Shown here one piece after another: positions 1 to 6,628 of a DNA stretch of 9,274 nucleotides (positions within the stretch are counted from its first letter, which is position 1; every line of letters begins with the position of its first letter). This DNA comes from an uncultured Pseudomonadota bacterium (lineage in GTDB: Bacteria > Bdellovibrionota_B > Oligoflexia > Oligoflexales > Bog-1112). Below the pieces are notes generated by a model, which saw only the letters and a program-made list of their open reading frames with translations, did no database searches and was not told the origin of the DNA. The DNA lies in contig CALBMD010000455.1 of assembly GCA_937896265.1 (NCBI GenBank), forward strand, positions 1 to 9,274, in the 5' to 3' direction. The position numbers and the translations under genes were made by a program.

Positions 1-155
1 CTCATAGGGCTCAGGCAAAAACTATATCCTTTTTTCTTAACTAAAGTTTGAAATACCGCCGTTCAATCTTGCTGAATAATGATGAAATATTTCTCAAACA
101 TTCATATCTTTCCTGATTCAACAGAATTTTCTTCTGATGGAAGCTAGGAGGTAGA

Positions 156-1334
156 ATGGCAAGAAAACTTTTAACTTGTATTTGCTTATTGATTGCTGCA
201 CCCAGCTCTCTTTTTTCCACAGAAAGCCAAAAGTATAAGCTAACCGTTTCTCTTTTAAACGACAGTTATAGAGGTGCACCACAAAGTATAGAAATGGACC
301 AAAAAGATGAACTGCATCACATCTATGACAACGATGATTTTGTAATCGGTTTTGCCTTCTCTGGAGGAGGCACTGGTGGCATGGGAAGCGCAACTATCCT
401 AGATATGATGGATAAAGAGTTAAAAATTTATGACAAAAGATGCAAAATCATGGATATCTTGCGAAAGGCCGATGCTGCAGGGACCTCAACAGGCGCTATT
501 GTTGCAACCTTTGCCCAAAATCCAGACAAGATGCATCCAACAAAAAACCGAGAATTTATACCAAGCGACCTTATGGATCTCTACCGAGATAATTCGCCAG
601 CCACTTTCTGCCCTCATCCTCGCTGGGCCTGTTGTTGCTTTACTGCTCCCTTGGTTGATACAAAGCTGGTTGAGACCGGCAAGACTTACTTTGGCGATCT
701 AAGAATGAAGGAAGTTCCTCGCCTCTATATCGTTACTGTTGACAAGAAAACCGGGAAACCAGAAATATTGACCTCTAAAACAGTCCCTGATGATGACGAT
801 ACTGTGTTAGAGCAAATCCGTAAATCAATCGCTATTCCCTGTTGTTTTGCCCCACACAAAGGCAAAATGGATGGAGGGTCCTGCCTTTGCAACAATGATC
901 CATCGCGAATTGCGGCACAGAAGCTCCTAGCTGAATTGCGGATAAAAGCAAAAAAAAATCCTGGTAAGATTCTGTTAATTTCTGTAGGTGCCGGTAAATA
1001 CTGCCATACTAACTGCCAATGTATCAGTGAAAACAATTCTGGGGGCTTGCTAAATTGTTGTCTTGATGGCACTCCATCAATAATTACGACCGGCTTGCTC
1101 GATCCAAGTCAAGCAGAAGTGGCACAACTTGCTGATGATGAAAAGATTGGCATCGAAGAGCATCACTTTGATTTTCCAGTTGGCCCTTTGTCTTGCCCTT
1201 TGTCTTTTATGGACTGCTGCTTAGACAATATAAGAGATAACGCTGAAAAAGCTGTAGCCAAAGATCCAAACTTTAGTCGTGTGGTGAAGTTGCTTTATCG
1301 TTACTGGCAAGAGAAGATAGAACCAACGCTATAA
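156..1334 (+). CDS. Secreted cysteine-rich patatin-like phospholipase
   Basis: A 392-residue serine lipase or acyl hydrolase of the patatin family, expected to cleave acyl chains from phospholipids. Residues 1-22 look like a signal peptide (basic start, hydrophobic stretch about 5-20), so export is likely. The oxyanion-hole glycine run is G70-G71-G72-T73-G74-G75, the nucleophile elbow GTSTG is at 109-113 with Ser111 as nucleophile, and D239-G240-G241 supplies the dyad Asp. A patatin-type block SIAIP (224-228) precedes it. Two oddities stand out. The Arg or Lys usual in the glycine-rich loop is Gly74, and there are 17 cysteines after the signal peptide, including CCC at 159-161 and CC pairs at 229, 301 and 354. 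The start is supported by AGGAGG at 146-151, four bases before the ATG. It stands alone and converges on glnS. The family call is firm; substrate and any role in virulence are inference. Confidence 0.9.
   Translation: MARKLLTCICLLIAAPSSLFSTESQKYKLTVSLLNDSYRGAPQSIEMDQKDELHHIYDNDDFVIGFAFSGGGTGGMGSATILDMMDKELKIYDKRCKIMDILRKADAAGTSTGAIVATFAQNPDKMHPTKNREFIPSDLMDLYRDNSPATFCPHPRWACCCFTAPLVDTKLVETGKTYFGDLRMKEVPRLYIVTVDKKTGKPEILTSKTVPDDDDTVLEQIRKSIAIPCCFAPHKGKMDGGSCLCNNDPSRIAAQKLLAELRIKAKKNPGKILLISVGAGKYCHTNCQCISENNSGGLLNCCLDGTPSIITTGLLDPSQAEVAQLADDEKIGIEEHHFDFPVGPLSCPLSFMDCCLDNIRDNAEKAVAKDPNFSRVVKLLYRYWQEKIEPTL
1183..1206 (+). repeat. Perfect 12-base tandem duplication inside the patatin gene
   Basis: Two identical 12-base units (GCCCTTTGTCTT) lie head to tail at 1183-1194 and 1195-1206. 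They are in frame and encode the repeated tetrapeptide seen as G-PLS-C-PLS around residues 343-350. The identity at every base suggests a recent slippage duplication. It adds one of the protein's many cysteines. Confidence 0.85.
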
Positions 1335-1409
1335 AATTCCTAGGAAGAAGCTGGGCTGCAGCCAGGGTATATGCATCTAAATTGCCTTGACGACTAGTAA
1401 GCAAGGCGA

Positions 1410-1461
1410 GGTCTGGAAAAACCATGTAACTAGTTTCCAAAAAAAGCCTTCTTGGGAGGAA
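1410..1461 (-). repeat. Copy A of a 3'-end repeat, downstream of glnS
   Basis: Read in the sense of the glnS transcript, the block starts 24 bases after the stop codon with TTCCTCCCAAG, continues with GGCTTTTT and CATG, and ends with CCAGACC. The same series of words in the same order lies after hemH at 4294-4340. The two copies differ by three bases (AAG present here, absent there) between the first two words and by two bases in the spacer before CCAGACC. The two copies have the same orientation relative to the gene they follow. Confidence 0.6.
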
Positions 1462-1468
1462 CCAAGAA
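1439..1468 (-). terminator. Probable rho-independent terminator of glnS
   Basis: On the minus strand, starting 16 bases after the glnS stop, TTCTTGG (1468-1462) pairs perfectly with CCAAGAA (1455-1449) around a six-base loop (TTCCTC). GGC and a run of seven T residues (1445-1439) follow. A 7-bp stem of modest GC content with a three-base offset before the T-run is an acceptable but not strong intrinsic terminator. It overlaps repeat copy A. Confidence 0.55.
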
Positions 1469-1484
1469 TTTAGATGCGCGCTTG

Positions 1485-3161
1485 CTATGCTTTCCAGGAG
1501 TCGCGTAGCGTTACTGATCGGTTAAACACTAACTTTGCCGGTGTCGAATCCAAATCTGGAGAGAAATAACCCAAACGCTCAAATTGGTATGCGCTTCCCA
1601 TTTTAACATTTGCTAGCGATGCTTCAACTTTAGCATGCTGCATAGTGACAAGTGAATGAGGGTTTAGATGGTTGCGAAAATCATCGCCATTTTTCTCACC
1701 TGCTGTTGGATCTTCCTTATTAAAGAGGCGGTCATAAACTCGCACTTCACAGTCTAAAGCAGTACGAGCATCCACCCAGTGAATAATACCCTTTACCTTG
1801 CGACCCTCAGGCTTCTTACCTAGGGTCTCGGCATCGTGACTGCAGTAAATCGTTATAACTTTACCATCAGCATCCTTTTCCACACGCTCACATTTGATTA
1901 CAAAAGCATGGCGCAAGCGCACTTCAGCTCCCGGAGACAAACGGAAATAACCAGCAGGTGGCTGATCCATGTAGTCATCTGCTTCAATATAAAGCTCACG
2001 AGAGAAACTGATTGTACGTTTGCCATAACTCTCATTTTGCGGATGATTAAGGATCTCAAAATCCATAACCTCATCCGGTTTCATCGTTTCAATTACTACT
2101 TTTATAGGACTTAAAACCCCCATAACCCTTGGAGCTCTTTCATTTAAATCATCGCGCAGTGCGTCTTCCAAAATAGACATACTAATGACAGTCTGCTTCT
2201 TGCTGACACCAATGCGCTCGCAAAATAATCGGATAGCTTCCGGCGTATACCCACGACGGCGCAAACCGGAAATGGTCAGCATCCGTGGATCATCCCAACC
2301 TAAAACATGCTTTTCTTGCACGAGCCCAAGAAGCTTTCGCTTGCTGGTGATCGTGTAATCGATATTTAGTTTAGCAAACTCATACTGATGCGGTAATGGT
2401 TCTGCAAATAGATGCTTATTAAACCAATCATAAAGGGGCCGATGATCGGCAAATTCCAGAGTACAAATAGAATGGGTAATACCCTCGATAGCATCAGAAA
2501 GACCATGAGCAAAATCATACATGGGGTAGAGACACCATTTAGAACCAGTATGGTAATGATCTACTTTGCGAATACGATAAAGTGCAGGGTCACGCATGTT
2601 GATATTGCCAGAACTCATATCAATCTTAGCACGCAGTGTCCGACTGCCATCTTCAAAAGCACCAGCCCGCATCTGCTCCAAAAGGAGCAAATTCTCATCT
2701 ATACTGCGACCACGATAAGGACTTTCTCGCCCTGGTTCAGTAAGCGTACCTCGGTATTCACGCACCTGATCTGCGGATAAATCACAGACATATGCTAAGC
2801 CTTTTTTAACAAGCGTCACAGCAAAGTCATAGAGCTGGTCAAAATAATTGGAGGCATAACGCACAGGCCCTGCCCAACTAAAGCCAAGCCAAGCCACGTC
2901 TTTTTTGATCGACTCCATATATTCGACAGATTCTTTTGTCGGATTAGTATCATCAAAACGAAGGTTACAAGTGCCGCCATATTTTAGGGCTAGGCCGAAG
3001 TTAAGGCAAATCGACTTAGCATGACCTATATGGAGATAGCCGTTAGGCTCAGGGGGGAATCGGGTGGCAACTTTACCGCCATAGGTATTTTTCTCTAAGT
3101 CGGCATCAATGATTTGCTCAATAAAATTCTTGACCGAATGGGCGGCTTCCGTTTGATTCAT
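1485..3161 (-). CDS. glnS: Glutaminyl-tRNA synthetase
   Basis: A cytoplasmic class I aminoacyl-tRNA synthetase of 558 residues, close to the usual bacterial length of about 555, that charges tRNA-Gln with glutamine. The ATP-binding HIGH motif is at 44-47 within PPEPNGYLHIGHAKS (36-50). The KMSKS counterpart is I271-T272-S273-K274-R275-K276, where Thr replaces the Met of the common VMSK form. Other family blocks are RFDDTNP (68-74) and the downstream SGLRRRGYTPEAIR (298-311), and the protein runs on through a complete anticodon-binding C-terminal half. AGGTAG, about five bases before the ATG, supports the start. It is divergent from hemH and followed by a probable terminator. Direct glutaminylation by GlnRS is characteristic of gammaproteobacteria among bacteria. 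The call is very secure. Confidence 0.98.
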   Translation of the reverse strand: MNQTEAAHSVKNFIEQIIDADLEKNTYGGKVATRFPPEPNGYLHIGHAKSICLNFGLALKYGGTCNLRFDDTNPTKESVEYMESIKKDVAWLGFSWAGPVRYASNYFDQLYDFAVTLVKKGLAYVCDLSADQVREYRGTLTEPGRESPYRGRSIDENLLLLEQMRAGAFEDGSRTLRAKIDMSSGNINMRDPALYRIRKVDHYHTGSKWCLYPMYDFAHGLSDAIEGITHSICTLEFADHRPLYDWFNKHLFAEPLPHQYEFAKLNIDYTITSKRKLLGLVQEKHVLGWDDPRMLTISGLRRRGYTPEAIRLFCERIGVSKKQTVISMSILEDALRDDLNERAPRVMGVLSPIKVVIETMKPDEVMDFEILNHPQNESYGKRTISFSRELYIEADDYMDQPPAGYFRLSPGAEVRLRHAFVIKCERVEKDADGKVITIYCSHDAETLGKKPEGRKVKGIIHWVDARTALDCEVRVYDRLFNKEDPTAGEKNGDDFRNHLNPHSLVTMQHAKVEASLANVKMGSAYQFERLGYFSPDLDSTPAKLVFNRSVTLRDSWKA

Positions 3162-3236
3162 GTTTCTACCTGGTTTTTGCGATTGACTGATGAAATACAG
3201 TTAGACAATCTATCATGTTCTTGGAGGGAAACCAAT
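3162..3236. promoter_or_regulatory. Divergent glnS/hemH promoter region
   Basis: These 75 bases separate two divergent start codons, so promoters for both genes, or start-proximal parts of them, should lie here or just inside the genes. The hemH ribosome binding site GGAGG is at 3223-3227, nine bases before its ATG. TTGACT (3183-3188) resembles a -35 box and TATCAT (3211-3216) a -10 box, but the 22-base spacing is too long to call them a pair. The boxes are therefore not assigned. Confidence 0.4.
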
Positions 3237-4274
3237 ATGCCACAGAAAACAGGTATTCTATTAATTAACATCGGCACACCAGACGATACAACAATTGGCG
3301 GTATTCGCCGCTACTTGAATGAATTCTTAAGCGATCCACGTGTGATTGATCTACACCCTTGGGCTCGCTTTTTGTTGGTCAAATGTCTGATTCTTCCATT
3401 TAGGCCACGGAAGATCCAAAAGAGCTACCGTCAAATTTGGACAGAAGCGGGTTCTCCTCTCACTGTGAACTCACAGAAGCTAGCAGAAGGGTTGCAAAAC
3501 AGGCTAGGATCTAACTACCAGGTCGGCTACGCTATGCGTTATGGCAGTCCTTCATTGCCAGAGGTTTTAGCGCAATTTCATGAAGTAAAAGAGCTACGGC
3601 TTGTTCCTCTTTACCCGCAATATGCCTCATCTTCAACAGCAACAGCTTTAGCACGATGCTATGAAATTCTTGATGAAGGCTGGGACCAGATACCAGTAAG
3701 TTCAGTACCAGCCTTCTTTGATGATGCAGGTTTTATTCAAGCTTATAGCGAAAATATTGCCGCGGAGCTTTCAGATTTTTCCTGGCAGCATCTACTTTTT
3801 AGCTACCACGGCCTTCCTGAACGGCATCTTGAAAAAAGTGGGTGTGCAGAGGTGAAAGCTGGATGTCATGATAGGCCATGCCCGGTAAAAGACATAGCGC
3901 CTCGCTGCTATCGAGGACAAAGTTATGTGACAAGTCGCCTACTTGCCAAATCTCTACAGATTGACGATTTTCGCTGGTCAGTGTCTTTTCAATCCCGATT
4001 AGGCCGAACCCCTTGGATTAAACCTTATACCGATCTTCATCTTCCTGAACTTTATGCCAAAGGCATTCGCAACCTTGCTGTATGCAATCCTTCGTTCGTC
4101 GCTGACTGTCTAGAAACCCTTGATGAAGTAGGTATTCGTCTAAAAGACCAGTGGCTATCTTATCCTGATACAAAATTTAAGGCTATTGGCTGCTTAAATG
4201 CTCAGCCTTCATGGATAGAAGCTCTTGCTAGTCTCATCTCTAAGCCAGATCTAAGCTCAAAAAATGGGGTTTGA
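3237..4274 (+). CDS. hemH: Ferrochelatase
   Basis: Inserts ferrous iron into the porphyrin macrocycle in the last step of haem synthesis. It has 345 residues, normal for bacteria. Family landmarks are the N-terminal GILLINIGTP (6-15), RRYLNEFLSDPRVID (24-38), LYPQYASSSTA (125-135), SYHGLP (189-194) with metal-binding His191, and CLETLDE (291-297) with catalytic Glu293. The frame is open from 3114, but that extension would run antisense into glnS; GGAGG at 3223-3227 fixes the ATG at 3237. Between the two active-site motifs lie four cysteines, C203, C210, C215 and C224, in the region where some bacterial ferrochelatases carry iron-sulfur cluster ligands. The enzyme is expected to be soluble or peripherally attached to the inner membrane. 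It is divergent from glnS and followed by repeat copy B. Confidence 0.97.
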   Translation: MPQKTGILLINIGTPDDTTIGGIRRYLNEFLSDPRVIDLHPWARFLLVKCLILPFRPRKIQKSYRQIWTEAGSPLTVNSQKLAEGLQNRLGSNYQVGYAMRYGSPSLPEVLAQFHEVKELRLVPLYPQYASSSTATALARCYEILDEGWDQIPVSSVPAFFDDAGFIQAYSENIAAELSDFSWQHLLFSYHGLPERHLEKSGCAEVKAGCHDRPCPVKDIAPRCYRGQSYVTSRLLAKSLQIDDFRWSVSFQSRLGRTPWIKPYTDLHLPELYAKGIRNLAVCNPSFVADCLETLDEVGIRLKDQWLSYPDTKFKAIGCLNAQPSWIEALASLISKPDLSSKNGV

Positions 4275-4293
4275 GAAAAAACCCAACGGTTGT

Positions 4294-4340
4294 TTCCTCC
4301 CAAGGCTTTTTCTGCAAAAATTCATGCTGAAGACCAGACC
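4294..4340 (+). repeat. Copy B of the 3'-end repeat, downstream of hemH
   Basis: Starting 20 bases after the hemH stop, this block reads TTCCTCCCAAG, GCTTTTT, CATG and finally CCAGACC, matching copy A (1410-1461, minus strand) word for word in the same order and nearly the same spacing. Unlike copy A it lacks the left stem arm, so only about three base pairs (TTG with CAA) could form before the T-run, and it is not a convincing terminator by itself. On the opposite strand both copies can be read as the peptide word QKKP(S)WEE, the extra triplet of copy A keeping the frame. Confidence 0.6.
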
Positions 4341-4361
4341 AGGCCCCAAACTTAACTCTAG

Positions 4362-4389
4362 ACTTTTTCCACATTGGTGGACTAAAAGT
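4362..4389 (+). promoter_or_regulatory. Hairpin in the leader of the peptide transporter gene
   Basis: ACTTTT plus TCCAC (4362-4372) pairs with GTGGA (4377-4381) plus AAAAGT (4384-4389) around an ATTG tetraloop, giving 11 base pairs with a two-base CT bulge. It ends about 20 bases before the transporter's GGAGGGG ribosome binding site (4409-4415). No T-run follows, so it is more likely a leader structure or a decayed repeat than a terminator. Function is unknown. Confidence 0.45.
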
Positions 4390-4425
4390 AAGGATTGGTC
4401 TTAAAAATGGAGGGGCACAAATCAA

Positions 4426-5757
4426 ATGTCTACAAACACCCAATCAAACACTGATATTTTCAATCACCCCCGAGGTTTGTTTATCCTTTTCTTTACAGAA
4501 CTTTGGGAGCGATTTAGCTTCTATGGCATGCGCGCTATCTTGGTACTCTACATGATTTCTGCGCTCGACCACGCTAACCCAGGCCTTGGCTGGGATAAAG
4601 CTCATGCGCTTTCTCTTTACGGCTGGTATACCGCCTCTGTTTACATCCTTGGTCTTTTAGGTGGCTATATTGCTGACCGTTTCTTAGGATTAAAAAAGAG
4701 TGTTTTTCTTGGCGGTGTTCTCTTAGCTATTGGCCACTCCACCTTAGCCATCACTAGCCTAGCTGCCTTTTACGCCGGTTTGGTTCTTATCGTTATTGGC
4801 ACCAGTCTTTTAAAACCCAATATTTCTTCAATGGTAGGGCAGCTCTACGGTGAAAAAGATCTTCGCCGTGATTCTGGATTCACTATCTTCTACATTGGCA
4901 TCAATATTGGCGCTATGAGTGCCTCTCTTTTAGTAGGCTACATTGGTGAAGTCTATGGCTGGCACTATGGTTTTAGCTTAGCTGGGATCGGTATGGTCGT
5001 TGGCCTGCTCATATTTCTTGCCGGCCAAAAACATATTCATCACATTGGCAACCACGTCAAGCGCACTGTTCAAAAAGAAAAACTATCACTTAGCGGCCTT
5101 ACTTCTGATGAAAAAAACAGACTACTACTCATTGGCTTTGCTTGTTTTATCAATATCGTCTTTTTTGGCGCCTATGAGCAGGCTGGTGGCTTAACGAATA
5201 TTTACACCAGCGAAAAAATCAATCGCTTTGTTATGGGTTTTGAAATTCCAGCTAGCGTCTTTCAAGCCCTTAACCCCTTCTTTGTAATGACTCTTGGCGC
5301 TGTTGTTGCTGCTCTCTGGCTCAGATTTAGCTCTAAAAGAGAATACTGCGATACTCTTTTTAAAATGGCTAGCGGTCTTTTTCTAGCTGGCGTTGGCTTT
5401 GCTTGCTTGAGCATGGCAACTATCGAAGCAGCTAGTTCACCTGACCAGAAAGCTTCATTAATCTGGCTTGTCCTTTCAACCTTGCTTATCACTATTGGCG
5501 AGATCTCTATTGTCCCCGTCGCTTTATCTTATGTGACAAAATTAGCACCTCCCCGGTACACAGCCGTTGCTATGGGCGCCTTTTTCTTCTGCGTTGGAGT
5601 AGGAAACAAACTCGCAGGCTTTGTTGGCAGCTTGGCAGATGGATTAGGCGATTTTCAAACTTTTACTTCCATTGCAGCGGTTTGCTTTGGAGTTTGTTTG
5701 CTCATAGGCATTTTAAGACGACGCATGTCTAATTTAGTTCCTGGCGTTGATCGTTAA
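4426..5757 (+). CDS. POT/PTR2-family proton-coupled oligopeptide transporter
   Basis: An inner-membrane major facilitator protein of 443 residues expected to import di- and tripeptides with protons. The hallmark E25-L-W-E28-R29 (ExxER) is in the first helix, followed by FSFYGMR. The PTR2 signature around GGYIADRFLG (79-88), LLKPN (128-132) with Lys130, the second signature FYIGINIGA (155-163), YEQAGG (250-255) in helix 7, and IGEIS (357-361) with Glu359 in helix 10 are all present. Only about 30 polar residues (202-231) separate helices 6 and 7, so the extra helix pair (HA/HB) that most bacterial POTs carry there appears to be absent, fitting the short length. The start is set by GGAGGGG at 4409-4415. 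It is followed after 15 bases, in frame, by a signalling gene, and the two are probably cotranscribed. Confidence 0.95.
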   Translation: MSTNTQSNTDIFNHPRGLFILFFTELWERFSFYGMRAILVLYMISALDHANPGLGWDKAHALSLYGWYTASVYILGLLGGYIADRFLGLKKSVFLGGVLLAIGHSTLAITSLAAFYAGLVLIVIGTSLLKPNISSMVGQLYGEKDLRRDSGFTIFYIGINIGAMSASLLVGYIGEVYGWHYGFSLAGIGMVVGLLIFLAGQKHIHHIGNHVKRTVQKEKLSLSGLTSDEKNRLLLIGFACFINIVFFGAYEQAGGLTNIYTSEKINRFVMGFEIPASVFQALNPFFVMTLGAVVAALWLRFSSKREYCDTLFKMASGLFLAGVGFACLSMATIEAASSPDQKASLIWLVLSTLLITIGEISIVPVALSYVTKLAPPRYTAVAMGAFFFCVGVGNKLAGFVGSLADGLGDFQTFTSIAAVCFGVCLLIGILRRRMSNLVPGVDR

Positions 5758-5772
5758 GACCAAGGAAAACAA

Positions 5773-6609
5773 GTGAAGAACTGGTCTTATATAGCAGGTA
5801 GCATTACCCTCAATCGAGTGTTATTAACACTTATTTGCTGTTCGATTCTCCAGCTTCTAGCAGGGGCTACTATTGCTAGTATCCTTTCTCTTGTGCAAAT
5901 CTCTTTGCTTATACTAACCTTTTATGCAGCAAAAAAACAGCAGCTTGAAGTACTTGAAAAGTTTAAAAATCTAGTGTTTCATGATATCCGCTCACCTTTG
6001 AGCATGATGCAAGCGCTTGTAGGTATCATTAGCTATCGCGGCCTTACTCCAGATACCCTTGCTTTCATCAAGACTAATTTACCTAACATCGATGAGACAC
6101 TTAATAAGCTTAAGATCAAGCTTGCTACCACAGCTGACCCACAAGGCCGTAAACTACCAGATCAAAATTTTGACGCCAAAAGCTGTGAAGTCAACGAATT
6201 CCAGCTACAAGAAGTTAACCTTGCTCTTAATGAACGATCCGCTCCGATACAAATCCTGATTGTTGATGATGAATTACCTTATATCAACGCATTAAAATAC
6301 CAAATTTCAATGCTGTTTCCGACTGTGCAAGTTAAAGAAGCACGCACCCGGGAAGAGGTCTTGCTCACTCTTCATTCTACTAAAATCGATCTAGTATTTT
6401 TAGACCTAGACATCGGATCTGGTTATCAAAATGGTATTCTTCTGCTCAAACAGCTAAAAGCTCGCTATCTTCACACTAAGATAGCTGTGCACTCTAACCA
6501 CAGCTCTCCAACTATCATGGATGAAGTTGTTGCCGCTGGATGTGATCTTTTTATACCAAAGCCAGCAAAGCCTAGTGAAATTCTAGCCTCTGTTCTTACC
6601 GCGATGTAA
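5773..6609 (+). CDS. Membrane-anchored DHp-receiver signalling protein lacking a kinase ATPase domain
   Basis: A 278-residue two-component protein with unusual architecture. Residues 14-53 form one or two hydrophobic helices. Residues 58-118 look like a histidine kinase dimerisation and phosphoacceptor (HisKA/DHp) hairpin with the H-box FHDIRSPLS (69-77), phosphoacceptor His70, and a second helix around 93-118. After a linker, a complete receiver domain (159-278) follows: acidic pair D165-D166, phosphoacceptor D211 in VFLDLD, switch Ser241, and K263-P264. There are only about 40 residues between DHp and receiver, so no room for the ATP-binding domain with N, G1 and G2 boxes, and none follows. 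It cannot phosphorylate itself in the usual way; it may be a phosphotransfer, phosphatase or decoy partner of another kinase. GTG start with AAGGA at 5762-5766. Probably in an operon with the peptide transporter. Confidence 0.92.
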   Translation: MKNWSYIAGSITLNRVLLTLICCSILQLLAGATIASILSLVQISLLILTFYAAKKQQLEVLEKFKNLVFHDIRSPLSMMQALVGIISYRGLTPDTLAFIKTNLPNIDETLNKLKIKLATTADPQGRKLPDQNFDAKSCEVNEFQLQEVNLALNERSAPIQILIVDDELPYINALKYQISMLFPTVQVKEARTREEVLLTLHSTKIDLVFLDLDIGSGYQNGILLLKQLKARYLHTKIAVHSNHSSPTIMDEVVAAGCDLFIPKPAKPSEILASVLTAM

Positions 6610-6628
6610 CTTCCAGCGGTTAATTCTA

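Larger units (their letters stand above)
1335..1484. repeat. Palindrome-rich intergenic element between the patatin gene and glnS
   Basis: This 150-base gap between convergent genes is full of dyad symmetry. TTCCTAGGAA (1337-1346) and GGCTGCAGCC (1354-1363) are perfect 10-base palindromes. GCATCTAAATT (1373-1383) and AATTTAGATGC (1467-1477) are perfect 11-base inverted arms enclosing about 83 bases. Inside them are ACTAGT at 1393-1398 and 1429-1434, and TGGAAA (1414-1419) facing TTTCCA (1434-1439). No gene is apparent. The nesting resembles a small dispersed palindromic element such as a REP or MITE-like sequence, but only a genome-wide search would show whether it is multicopy. Confidence 0.6.

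Noticed and set aside
41..97. Promoter candidates upstream of the patatin gene
   Set aside because: TTGAAA (48-53) and AATAAT (75-80) are reasonable boxes but 21 bases apart; other combinations match too few consensus bases in this AT-rich stretch.
1836..2780. Plus-strand open frames within glnS
   Set aside because: They are antisense shadows of a fully conserved synthetase gene with no ribosome binding sites or recognisable protein features.
3114..3236. A 41-codon N-terminal extension of ferrochelatase
   Set aside because: It would overlap the glnS start on the opposite strand, has no family similarity, and the strong GGAGG site and conserved N-terminus place the start at 3237.
4267..4284. 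GGGTTT/AAACCC hairpin over the hemH stop as a terminator
   Set aside because: No T-run follows on the plus strand. A T-run follows on the minus strand, but no minus-strand gene ends there.
4240..4443. Minus-strand 67-codon frame covering repeat copy B
   Set aside because: It overlaps the end of hemH and the start of the transporter gene and is probably only the repeat read in frame; no ribosome binding site supports it. The QKKPWEE word was kept as part of the repeat finding.
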